This document shows, piece after piece, positions 16,264 through 24,735 of a DNA stretch of 43,556 bases (position 1 is its first letter; the number at the start of each line of letters is the position of its first letter). Below the pieces are notes generated by a model. The model did not search any database. It was given only the letters and a program-made list of their open reading frames with translations, and was not told the DNA's origin. The DNA lies in the NCBI RefSeq assembly GCF_026225065.1, contig NZ_JAMFSB010000376.1, positions 1-43,556 of the forward strand, in the 5' to 3' direction. The position numbers and the translations under genes were made by a program. Source of the stretch: Paraburkholderia sp. Lineage in GTDB: Bacteria > Pseudomonadota > Gammaproteobacteria > Burkholderiales > Burkholderiaceae.

Positions 16264-16503
16264 GGATAAGGGACCTTAACCCGTGTCGAACCTGCGGTTA
16301 TACCGGTTCTGAATGCCAATTGCTTGCAAGCTTGGCCGTTTCAATGGTGAAGCGTTGAAGTCCGTGCCCGGTAAGTGAAAGAAGATTGATACGGTTCGTG
16401 CAGAATCCGGACGGCCCGTACATCGAACGCTTTGCCATTGGTGGGGAGCGCGCGGCCAGACGCGTTGCTTTTCCTAAAATTGCCAGACCGCGCCGGTCCA
16501 AGG
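16264..16503. other. Gap between tape-measure/small ORF and DUF4157 gene
   Basis: This non-coding stretch precedes the effector gene on the minus strand and could hold its own promoter. A perfect palindrome GCTTGCAAGC lies at 16322-16331 and a TATAAC hexamer (minus strand) at about 16295-16302, but no well-placed -35 partner was found. No terminator-like hairpin with a U-run is evident. Confidence 0.35.
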
Positions 16504-16626
16504 CTAGTAGCTAAGCCATTCGCAACCGGCAAGCGCGTGCCATTGCGTGACCAGCGCTCCGATTTCCTCCGGACTCGGGGCGGGGCCCTGCGCCGGCAAC
16601 AGATCTCTTACCAAATCGAGATCCAG
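16504..16626 (-). CDS. Possible short ORF coupled to the tape-measure gene
   Basis: In the +1 frame relative to the tape-measure gene, an open stretch starts at its stop and runs to TAG at 16504. The peptide (about 36-40 aa) looks protein-like: DLDLVRDLLPAQ, then PSPEEIGALVTQWHALAG and a CEWLSY end. There is no ATG; starts would have to be CTG at 16626 or TTG at 16614, with no clear ribosome-binding site. It could be a tiny translationally coupled gene, the relic of a longer one, or chance. Confidence 0.3.
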   Translation of the reverse strand: MDLDLVRDLLPAQGPAPSPEEIGALVTQWHALAGCEWLSY

Positions 16627-16627
16627 T

Positions 16628-19600
16628 TCAACGGCGCCATTGGACTGCGAGCATGTCCGTCATCCAGCTCAACCGGATCATCGAGATTCGCCACGGAAGC
16701 GTATCGAGCAGCACGTCATACGCCTTCGTTTCGACGATCAGCGCCCAGTGATGCCCGGCGCTCTCGTCGCGCATCAAACGGCCGTTGCGCATCAGGAAGG
16801 ACTCTCGCAGACCTTCCGTCGTGGTGTTGCGCAGTTTGTCCCAGTTTTGTCTGACGCCGCCCAGCAGTTCGTCGGAGACAGCCTGCTCACGGGCATCGGG
16901 CTCGCCCTCTGCGGCTGCGGCTAGCGGAGTCGACGGTACGATGCCGCACATCACCTTCGCAAGTGGCAACTCTGCTTCGTGCCGCGCATTGTGCCCGCTG
17001 GCAAGCCAATGTAGCAGATAGACGGCACGGCTGCGGGAGTCGAAGTCAATGAACGTGCCCTCACGAATCAGACCCAGCAATTCATAGTAGCGCTGCAAGT
17101 ACGGCCAGAGTAGCACCATGCCCGCATTCGCCACGTAGATCGGATGACTTTCGTGCTTGACGGATTGACGTGGACGCTCGGGTGCGGCGCCCTCGTCCGA
17201 AGGCGCAATCTCGACACGGGGCGCCACGGCGCCGCCTCGATCGACTAGCGCCTCGCGGGCCGCAAGCCATGCTTGCCATTCACGCTCCAGCCCAGGCTCG
17301 ACGCCAGCCAGCCGCACGGCACGCCGCCAGCGCGCGATCACCGTATGGGCCGCGCGCCCAGCCCTGTGGAGCGTCTCCTCGACGAGTACAGCAAGCATCG
17401 CGCGCACCGAACCTCGCCTGGCATGGAGCAGCCACGCAGCTTGAGCACGCGATATCATGAGCGCTGCATCCCGCGTGGCGAAGCCGGCAACCACCGACTG
17501 CAGCGCGAGGAGCGCGCTCGCGCGGCGTGGTGCCCCAGCTCGCGCAAGCCGCGCGAAGGCCGACGGATCGAGCGAGGCAAGCCGGGTGTGCATCGGCTCT
17601 ACGGTCGCGTTTTCGCGCAATGCACGAGCAAGCAGTTGCGGTGCGGCGCGCGCGAGTTGCGCAATAGCCGCCTCAATCGACACGCCCGGTTCCCGCGATT
17701 GCTCTCCGTAGCGCATAAACAGCGCAAATTGCTGCCATGCCTGCGCGTGCGAAGGTCGCTCGCGTGCCAATCCAGCGGACCGCGTTTGCGTGCGATTCAG
17801 CTGGACCCCGCTGCGCGGCGTCTGCCTGGCCGCATCATGATCATCAGGTATGCTGAAGGATCTCGCCCTCAGCAAATCGCGCAGCACCGGACTGTCGTCT
17901 GCCGCCTCGTCAGCGAGTTCATCCGCGAGTCGCTCCGGTTTTAGATTGAGCCTGCGTGCAAGGCCGTCGAGCACGCGGTCGATGTACACCCGCTCCGAGG
18001 TCCGCGCCGCCGCGGGAGCCAATAGGGCAGCCAATAGGGCATGCTGAAGCGCGGCGAACTCTGGCCCATGCCGCGCTGTCGCCGCACATGAGCGGCCCGC
18101 GCGCAGCAAGCCGAGCGATAGAGCCGACATGTTTGGCGCCAACGCAGCGGCAAGACGCTGAAGACTGTCGGCCCGGAAGTGCCGCACAAGTCTGCGCAAC
18201 ATGTGCTCATCAGGACTGCGAGCCCGTAGCGCATCCGCGACTACGGCGAAATCGTCGCGCAAAACGGCGTCGAGCCAGGCGTCAGACGATCCCGATAGCC
18301 AGGGTAAAGCCTTCGGGGGGACCGTTCCGATCGCGACGAACTGGAGGAACGAAGCACCTGCAGCGGCAGCTTGAAGCAGTGTCGATGAGTGTTCGGAGAA
18401 AAGCGGCGCGTGCGAAATTTCTGCTGATGTTGACGACCGCTCGCCGGAATGCGCGCGCCAGCTTCGCAACAGCTTCAGTCCAAGGTCGACCTGCCGCCAC
18501 TCTCGCGCGATCGCCAGGCCCGCGAACCACCGGCGCAGCGGTATGCCATATAACCCCGCGAGCCGGTTCAGTGCGTCTAACAGCATGTCCGAGGTAGTGA
18601 CATGTGTCAGTTCTGGAACGGCCTGAAGCGCGCGACGCGGTAAGCGCAAAGCGTGGACAAGCATAGGCCACGCAAGCAATAACGCTCGCACAAAACGGTC
18701 TGCTTCGTGTCCAGTTGGCGTTTCATGGTTCGAGCTGGACTCGGGGGAAGTGGCCAATGCGGTGTGCGCGCTACGCCCCGCAACTCGAGCGTCGCCGCTT
18801 CGGTTCACCTCACCGCCCACACCGGCTTCAACAAGTCGCGCGCGCATCCAGCGGATGCGCCGTTTGCGCGCAAGGTCGCCATGCGTGACCAGCAACAGCA
18901 CATCGTCAAACACGCGCTTGTCGAGTCCCGCGGCTTGTGCCGCGCGGGCCAGTATCTGCCCGAGCCATGCTCGCTCATCGAAGGCCTCGCTACGCGCCGC
19001 CGAAATGCATTCGAGCGTCGCAGCATTCAGGCCGCGCAGCAACGAGCGGCGCTGTGGGGCAGAAAATCCGGCATGCTCGATCAGGGCCTCCAGCGCGTTC
19101 AGCGAGCCAACCATCGCGCGGCGCGCCATCGGCTCGAAAGCGTCTATCAGCTGATCGCGCTGCCGTGCGTCCAGCGAAGCTGCGAGCCGCATAAGACGTG
19201 CCTCCCGCCCCATCTCCGAGTCGCGCCGCCGCAGCACCATGACGAGACGCAGCGGCACACGCTTTGCCAGACGGAGCACGAGCGCGGCGGGCGCGGTGGC
19301 GTCGGCGGTAAACCAGGGCCAGGCTCCCTGCTCCATATAAAAATCGAGTGCTTCCAGGTCGCGGTTTTCCGCTGCGCCTGCAGGTACCGGCGCGGCTTCG
19401 TCGGCGCTGTCCAAGGACGTCGCACCGTCCGCGCCGCCGCCCGCTTCACCGCTTCCGGACGCCGGGTGCACTTCGCTTGCGCTACCGCCTGCTGCATTTT
19501 TAACGGCCCTGCCTGGGTCCGTCTGTCTGCGCAATGCCGCCAGTACATCACGCAACGACTCATCCCGCTCCACGGCATAGTGGCCGTCCTCAACCCGCGC

Positions 19601-20470
19601 GAGCAGGCCGTCCAGCAAATCTGTGTATCTCACTCCTGCGTGCGCGGCGAGTCTCGTCAGCAGCGAGCCAAGAAACGCGCGCCGGTTAAAACGGCTGCCG
19701 CGATCGGCCAGCAGATAGGCGAATACTGTCTGCCATAGCACGGCGTCGAACGCTTGCTGGCTCATGGCGATGACGGGCGCCGCGCGATGATGGTCCGAAA
19801 ACCGGTCAACATCGCCGATCACCTGCCGTGCATCGGTCGGCCGCAGGGCATGCACCGCCCGTGCACGTATTGAAGGATCGAGCGTTGCGACAAGGCGCTC
19901 GCGCCGCGCCTCTCTACGACCGTGATCGCGCAGCAGCAGGGCGACATCGTGTGCGGATACAGCAAGCGCGTCGGCGAACAGCCGGTTCACCGCTCGGGCA
20001 TCCAGCATGGCACGCCCTTCGAGCCAATCAGCGAGCGCCGCGAGGTCAGCATTGTCCAGCCACTGCGTGCGGATGGACGGTCCGGCGCGGCCACGCTCGC
20101 TCGCAGGCGATGCGGGATACGCGTCGCGCCCACCCGGGTCGCTGGCAGGCTCCCATGGCCGTGCCGTCGAACCTGCCGCCCCCGCCGGGAAGCCAAACCG
20201 GTCTATCAGACGGTCCCGCAAAACCTTCGCGAGACGCTCTTCGAGTACTTTTTCGAGCCGGTCCGGCGGCGCGTCGCCGAGGTCGATCTCAAGCCGCTCA
20301 AGGATGCGCTCTGTTGCATCCTCGCTAAAGCCGCGCAATGCGTCATGCAGCAGCGTCGGCAGGCGCTCGCGGGCAAAGCGTGAAAGCCGGTCCGCAATCT
20401 GGTCGCCGTCGTCGCGCCGCTTCATCATTGGCTCCAGCACCACCCGGTTCACGAGCGGCGGACGTGTCAT
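16628..20470 (-). CDS. eCIS tape-measure protein (CIS_TMP family, Afp14-like)
   Basis: This 1280-aa protein opens with the conserved pattern of the CIS_TMP family: a short beta segment, then LPTLLHDALRGF and the marker ILERLEIDLGD (about residues 55-67) followed by an amphipathic helix. The body is Arg/Ala/Leu-rich and helical throughout, and it ends with a Trp-containing SMIRLSWMTDMLAVQW, as expected for this family. Tape-measure proteins set the length of the tube-sheath trunk, so its large size predicts a long particle. Its start overlaps the stop of the upstream baseplate gene (ATGA). It lacks phage-like tape-measure membrane helices. Confidence 0.85.
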   Translation of the reverse strand: MTRPPLVNRVVLEPMMKRRDDGDQIADRLSRFARERLPTLLHDALRGFSEDATERILERLEIDLGDAPPDRLEKVLEERLAKVLRDRLIDRFGFPAGAAGSTARPWEPASDPGGRDAYPASPASERGRAGPSIRTQWLDNADLAALADWLEGRAMLDARAVNRLFADALAVSAHDVALLLRDHGRREARRERLVATLDPSIRARAVHALRPTDARQVIGDVDRFSDHHRAAPVIAMSQQAFDAVLWQTVFAYLLADRGSRFNRRAFLGSLLTRLAAHAGVRYTDLLDGLLARVEDGHYAVERDESLRDVLAALRRQTDPGRAVKNAAGGSASEVHPASGSGEAGGGADGATSLDSADEAAPVPAGAAENRDLEALDFYMEQGAWPWFTADATAPAALVLRLAKRVPLRLVMVLRRRDSEMGREARLMRLAASLDARQRDQLIDAFEPMARRAMVGSLNALEALIEHAGFSAPQRRSLLRGLNAATLECISAARSEAFDERAWLGQILARAAQAAGLDKRVFDDVLLLVTHGDLARKRRIRWMRARLVEAGVGGEVNRSGDARVAGRSAHTALATSPESSSNHETPTGHEADRFVRALLLAWPMLVHALRLPRRALQAVPELTHVTTSDMLLDALNRLAGLYGIPLRRWFAGLAIAREWRQVDLGLKLLRSWRAHSGERSSTSAEISHAPLFSEHSSTLLQAAAAGASFLQFVAIGTVPPKALPWLSGSSDAWLDAVLRDDFAVVADALRARSPDEHMLRRLVRHFRADSLQRLAAALAPNMSALSLGLLRAGRSCAATARHGPEFAALQHALLAALLAPAAARTSERVYIDRVLDGLARRLNLKPERLADELADEAADDSPVLRDLLRARSFSIPDDHDAARQTPRSGVQLNRTQTRSAGLARERPSHAQAWQQFALFMRYGEQSREPGVSIEAAIAQLARAAPQLLARALRENATVEPMHTRLASLDPSAFARLARAGAPRRASALLALQSVVAGFATRDAALMISRAQAAWLLHARRGSVRAMLAVLVEETLHRAGRAAHTVIARWRRAVRLAGVEPGLEREWQAWLAAREALVDRGGAVAPRVEIAPSDEGAAPERPRQSVKHESHPIYVANAGMVLLWPYLQRYYELLGLIREGTFIDFDSRSRAVYLLHWLASGHNARHEAELPLAKVMCGIVPSTPLAAAAEGEPDAREQAVSDELLGGVRQNWDKLRNTTTEGLRESFLMRNGRLMRDESAGHHWALIVETKAYDVLLDTLPWRISMIRLSWMTDMLAVQWRR

Positions 20471-23400
20471 TTTCCAGCCCCATGGTTTACGCCGTGCCGA
20501 CGACGCATACCGGGCTCATCATGGACACCGCCCTCAGCGGCGTCATCACCCTCCTCACGATCGCGCAGATCCATCCGCTCAATAAAAGCACGCATGGCCC
20601 GGGCCGTACCGCCTGGCCGCTCGCCTTGAGATTGATTCGCAAAACGATGCAGCTCCGAGCGCCATACGCCGTCGAGGCGCTCGAACTCCGTCATTTCGCC
20701 AAACCCGAGCCAGTAGCAGCGCACATCCAGATGCACGGGCGTGTTGTCGAATACGGTACGCTGCGCGAAAGCCCTGAATTCAGGGTCCTGAAAGCGAACC
20801 GGCCAGTTGGGGAAAAACAGACTCACACGCTGACGGTAGAAACCGTCGTCGGCACTAAGTTGATCCGGCCGCAACAGAATATGCTCGACCATATGGAAGC
20901 CCTCGCCCGATTGCAGCGCCCTCGCGTCGTGGCTCAGGCCACGCAGGTAATGCATCAACCGATCGCGCGCCGCATGAATCGCCTCCCGCGAGCCCGCGCG
21001 ATGTATCTCCTGCGGCTTGTCTCCCGGCCAGGCGAAAGTCAGCACCCAACTGCCGGAACCGTCATGACTTACCCCGTACTGCGCATGGGCATCGTGCCGC
21101 ACACTGTAATGCTCAGGCGTGAGCCCGTGCTCGAGCAGACTCGCAATGATCGCCGGTTGCTTCGCGCGGAATGTGAACGAACGCTGATTGGCAGGCGGCA
21201 CGCGTGCGCCCGCGCCTTCCTCGCGCTCCACGTAGAGAAAGGGCGGGTTCTCGCGCGTCATGCGGAAATGCGCGCTGCGCAGCACACCGTCCGCGTCGGC
21301 CGGCACCTCGATGCCGAGCAACAGCGCGAGACGCCGCACGAAACCGTCGGCCGGTTCGTCGTCCTGACCACCGGGACCATAGTCGCTTTTCGTTAGCGCG
21401 CGGCCGTAGTCGGGTCCCGTGGCGCGGCCCGCGCCCAGCGGCACGAGGTTGCGCAGGAACAGGGTCTTCGCGCGCTGCAAACCGATCTGCAGCGCGGTGC
21501 CACCGTCGTCGCGCGGATCAAGCCGCGCCAGCAGGCTGTCCTCGAAGCGCTCGCCGAAACGGGCCAGCAAATGATCGAGGAAGCGATTGCGGCGTTCGAC
21601 TGCCGGGTCGAAGCGCGCATTCAGCTCGGCGAGGCCCGCCAGATAGGCGCCCGGCAGCGTTTTGCCCGGCACGGCCGGCGAGGCTTCGATATAGGCGTCG
21701 TGCAACGAGGGCTCGTCGCGCAGGCGCACCACCCACGCGACCAGTTCGTCGCGCCCGAGGCGCGCGCTCTCAAGCGACGCATAGCGGATCTCGCCCGACG
21801 CCAGCAACTCGTGCTGCGCGTCGTGCAAGGTCAGCCGCAGCCAGCCACGATCGTCGCGCCTCACCCGGTAACGGCTGGGTTCGACCCCATGCAGCAACAG
21901 ATCGCGCTCGCGCCGCGTGCGCGCCTGCGCGTCCGGCAGCGCACCGCTGTCGAGGACGATGCGTCCACCCCTGTCGGCGATCCGCACCGTAATCCCACTC
22001 AGCGCACGCACGATCAGATGCCGCGCCGTCTGCGCGGGATCGTCTACGCAGCGCGCCAGCAGCGCGGCCATCCGCGTCAGCGCGAATTGCGCACGCTCGA
22101 GCGTGCCATACCGTTCTTCACCGTACGCGAGCAGGTTGCCGTCGGCGGCATGAATGGTCAGGCGAAATTCCGCCTGACCCGACAGCTCCGGTTGCGCGAT
22201 GCGTTCGATCTGATAGGCGTTCGCCGCCGCCCCACGCCGCACAAGTTCAGCGCGCACCGCGTGCGCATCGGACAGATTGCCCGTCTCGCGGCCGACCAGC
22301 ACCACGCGTCGCTCGGCATCGATCACATAGACCCCGTGCTGCATCTGCTCGGTCCCGTCGGGACCGGTCCTTTGCGTCAGGAGCGCGAGCACGTCCGGCG
22401 GGTCGGTGTCGAGTTCGGGCGTATGGACGAGCGGCTGCCAGAAATAGCTGTGCTGAGCGGGCGGCCCGAGCTCCAGTGCAAACAGCTGCCACGCATTGGC
22501 AAGTTGTGCGAACTGGTTGGCGAGTAATTGCTCGAATAGTAGCAGGTAGCCCTTCAGTTGCTGCGCGAGCGCCTGGCGGCGGCGCCGGTCGGATGTCACT
22601 GGCACACTGCCTTGCAAACGCCCACCGGCGCTCTCCACGCTCCAGTGCGGCAACGCCGGCACGCCTTCACGGCCAATGCCGTAGGTCATGGGAAACTGAT
22701 GCTGGATCGAGGTGTAATGCGGGAGATCCACGTACGAGGCGGTGGCCGCGCGGCCGTAACCCAACGCGCGCGTTTGCAGTTCAGCGTAATTCTGCTGGTC
22801 GGTCAGCGCTGCAATGAGCGCCTCGATACGACTATAGACGCGTGCCGAGTCGACCGATTGCGCGATGCCGCCTTCGAGTTCTAGCTGGATGGTGTAGGGG
22901 CGGCGTGTGGGCGGCTCGAAAATCGACGGCGCGAGGCGCGGCACCTCGTTCGGTTGCAGTGCAATCGCGTCGCCGGCTGCATTCAGACCGACGCCGGCCA
23001 GACTTACCTTCGAAACTCGCCGCACGCCCGGTACCGCCAGGATGATGTCGATCACCTGTTGGCGCGTCACATCGCGCCTGTAGTTGGCCAGACCGCTTTC
23101 GCCGATTACGCCCAGACCGAGCCGTGGCCCACGAAATATTTCGTCGGGCGGCATCCCGGCTTGCAGAAGCGCATCGGCTAGCTCGACCCTGGGAAACGGC
23201 ACGAGGAAGTGCTGAAGGTCGAACAACACCTGGGCGAGCACGCCGACCGGGTCGGCATTGATGCCGACTTCGATCAGCGCATGCACCTCGATCGCATGCG
23301 GCTGCAGCAATACGACGCTCGCGAGATCTTCCCCGAGATTGCGCTGCGCGCGCATCTGCCGTACGACGGACTCGATCAGCGCGGCCCGTTCGTCGTCGCT

Positions 23401-23880
23401 TTTGATATCCTCGATAAAGCTCTCGACCCGGACTTCGTAGAGCCCCATGGACCACGCATAAGCGTCCGATGCTTTCGATGCCGCCGCCGGTCCCTGCCCC
23501 GCCACCGCGTCGCCCGGTGCCGCGAGCCAGGCGTTCTTCAGATGCACCACGCGGTCGTACAACATCCGCCGGTAATCGGCCACCGTCCACGGCGCGCTCG
23601 ATAGAATGCGCTCGCCGGAGATCAGCGTATCGGCCGCTGCCGTCGTGCCCGGCGCGGGCGCCAGCAGCACCGGCACTGGTTGGCTGTTGCGCAAGCCGAG
23701 ATCGGTCAACGCATAGCAAAGCTGTTCGAGGATCGTGACGCCGGGATCGTGCTCGTTATAGTCGGTCCAGGTGTCTTCAGTCAGCCGCTGGCAATAATCG
23801 AGGCCAAGCGCGAGCAGTGCCGCATAGTCCTGTGCGGGGTTGGCGGGCGGATCGCGCGGAATGGAGGGGGACGAGCTCAT
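20467..23880 (-). CDS. Large eCIS baseplate protein (Afp12-like)
   Basis: The 1137-aa protein has near its N-terminus the motif DYNEHDPGVTILEQL (about residues 41-55), a hallmark shared by baseplate J/wedge-type proteins of contractile injection systems. The rest is a mix of beta-rich and Arg-rich segments with repeated ERAQFALTRMAALLAR-like units. Its place between the J-like gene plus fibre-like gene and the tape-measure gene is where Afp12 (gp7-like wedge) sits in Afp/PVC loci. It overlaps the tape-measure start by 4 bp. The role as the second wedge subunit rests mainly on size, motif and order. Confidence 0.75.
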   Translation of the reverse strand: MSSSPSIPRDPPANPAQDYAALLALGLDYCQRLTEDTWTDYNEHDPGVTILEQLCYALTDLGLRNSQPVPVLLAPAPGTTAAADTLISGERILSSAPWTVADYRRMLYDRVVHLKNAWLAAPGDAVAGQGPAAASKASDAYAWSMGLYEVRVESFIEDIKSDDERAALIESVVRQMRAQRNLGEDLASVVLLQPHAIEVHALIEVGINADPVGVLAQVLFDLQHFLVPFPRVELADALLQAGMPPDEIFRGPRLGLGVIGESGLANYRRDVTRQQVIDIILAVPGVRRVSKVSLAGVGLNAAGDAIALQPNEVPRLAPSIFEPPTRRPYTIQLELEGGIAQSVDSARVYSRIEALIAALTDQQNYAELQTRALGYGRAATASYVDLPHYTSIQHQFPMTYGIGREGVPALPHWSVESAGGRLQGSVPVTSDRRRRQALAQQLKGYLLLFEQLLANQFAQLANAWQLFALELGPPAQHSYFWQPLVHTPELDTDPPDVLALLTQRTGPDGTEQMQHGVYVIDAERRVVLVGRETGNLSDAHAVRAELVRRGAAANAYQIERIAQPELSGQAEFRLTIHAADGNLLAYGEERYGTLERAQFALTRMAALLARCVDDPAQTARHLIVRALSGITVRIADRGGRIVLDSGALPDAQARTRRERDLLLHGVEPSRYRVRRDDRGWLRLTLHDAQHELLASGEIRYASLESARLGRDELVAWVVRLRDEPSLHDAYIEASPAVPGKTLPGAYLAGLAELNARFDPAVERRNRFLDHLLARFGERFEDSLLARLDPRDDGGTALQIGLQRAKTLFLRNLVPLGAGRATGPDYGRALTKSDYGPGGQDDEPADGFVRRLALLLGIEVPADADGVLRSAHFRMTRENPPFLYVEREEGAGARVPPANQRSFTFRAKQPAIIASLLEHGLTPEHYSVRHDAHAQYGVSHDGSGSWVLTFAWPGDKPQEIHRAGSREAIHAARDRLMHYLRGLSHDARALQSGEGFHMVEHILLRPDQLSADDGFYRQRVSLFFPNWPVRFQDPEFRAFAQRTVFDNTPVHLDVRCYWLGFGEMTEFERLDGVWRSELHRFANQSQGERPGGTARAMRAFIERMDLRDREEGDDAAEGGVHDEPGMRRRHGVNHGAGK

Positions 23881-23939
23881 CGCGACAACCGCCGCAGCGC
23901 AGGCACGAAGGCAAAGGACGGATTAGCCGGCATGCCGGG

Positions 23940-24731
23940 TCACCACAGGCGTGTAATGTGAAAGCGGATCTGGGCCGCCTGCCCGCTGTCGTCGCGCCCG
24001 TAGTCGAAGTGCGTGCGAATTGCGAGGTCGTAGCCCGTAGGACGGGCAAACCAGTGACTGCGGCGCGGACGCCAGCACAACTCGATACGGCGCAGCCAAC
24101 TCCAGCCGCGCTCGGTGCGGGTGATACGAATGCCCTTGCGGCTGCCGTTGAAGCTCGTCACGACGACCGCATGCAGCATGGCGTGCCGGCCCGACGCAGC
24201 GCTACCCGAAGCGTGGGCGACGATCTCGAACGCGCAGCAGGCGTTCACCACCGGCAGCATGACTTGCCATCGTCCGTTGGCGGGTAACTTGCCGGGCGCC
24301 ACCGAATCGCCGCCCGGAAACGCCGGCTTCGCCGCCAGCACCGACGGCACGTAGCTGCCCACTCGCGCCGCTGCGGCCAGCCAGCCGTCGACGGCGAGCG
24401 GCGCCGCCACATTGCCGGCCGGGATCCGCCATTGGCCGGCCTCTCCCAGGCTCAGCAGCGTGCGTTGCCCTTCGATCAACGACGCGAGCCCAGCGTCGCC
24501 GTTCTGGAGTCCGAAGTGACGCTTGCCTACTTGCAGAGTGCCGCTATCGCCGTTCAGCGCGCCGGCGCCGGCCGGGGTATCGCCTTCGCCGCTCTCGTCG
24601 ACGCGCTCGCCACGATGCACGAACGAATCGATCAGGATCCCGAAGTCTGCGCCGCTCGGCCGTGCGCCGTCGCTAAACAGCTTCTTCAGCGCCGCTCGGG
24701 ACGCGATCTCGGATGTGGGTGTGGTGGCCAT
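23940..24731 (-). CDS. Fibre-like eCIS/tail-associated protein
   Basis: The 263-aa product starts at 24731, four bases after the stop of the J-like baseplate gene. The N-terminus ALKKLFSDGARPSGADF followed by LIDSFVHRGE is a motif I associate with short structural or fibre proteins in tail-like loci. A Gly/Ala-rich middle and a beta-rich C-terminus with WSWLRRIELCWRPRRSHW follow. It may be a baseplate-bound fibre or adaptor that replaces the long Afp13 fibre, which is not seen here. Assignment is tentative; the gene itself is certain from tight spacing and composition. Confidence 0.65.
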   Translation of the reverse strand: MATTPTSEIASRAALKKLFSDGARPSGADFGILIDSFVHRGERVDESGEGDTPAGAGALNGDSGTLQVGKRHFGLQNGDAGLASLIEGQRTLLSLGEAGQWRIPAGNVAAPLAVDGWLAAAARVGSYVPSVLAAKPAFPGGDSVAPGKLPANGRWQVMLPVVNACCAFEIVAHASGSAASGRHAMLHAVVVTSFNGSRKGIRITRTERGWSWLRRIELCWRPRRSHWFARPTGYDLAIRTHFDYGRDDSGQAAQIRFHITRLW

Positions 24732-24735
24732 GGTA

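Noticed and set aside
16290..16305. Promoter for the DUF4157 gene (TATAAC)
   Set aside because: A -10-like hexamer is present, but no -35-like partner lies at 16-18 bp, so it is mentioned only in the gap entry.
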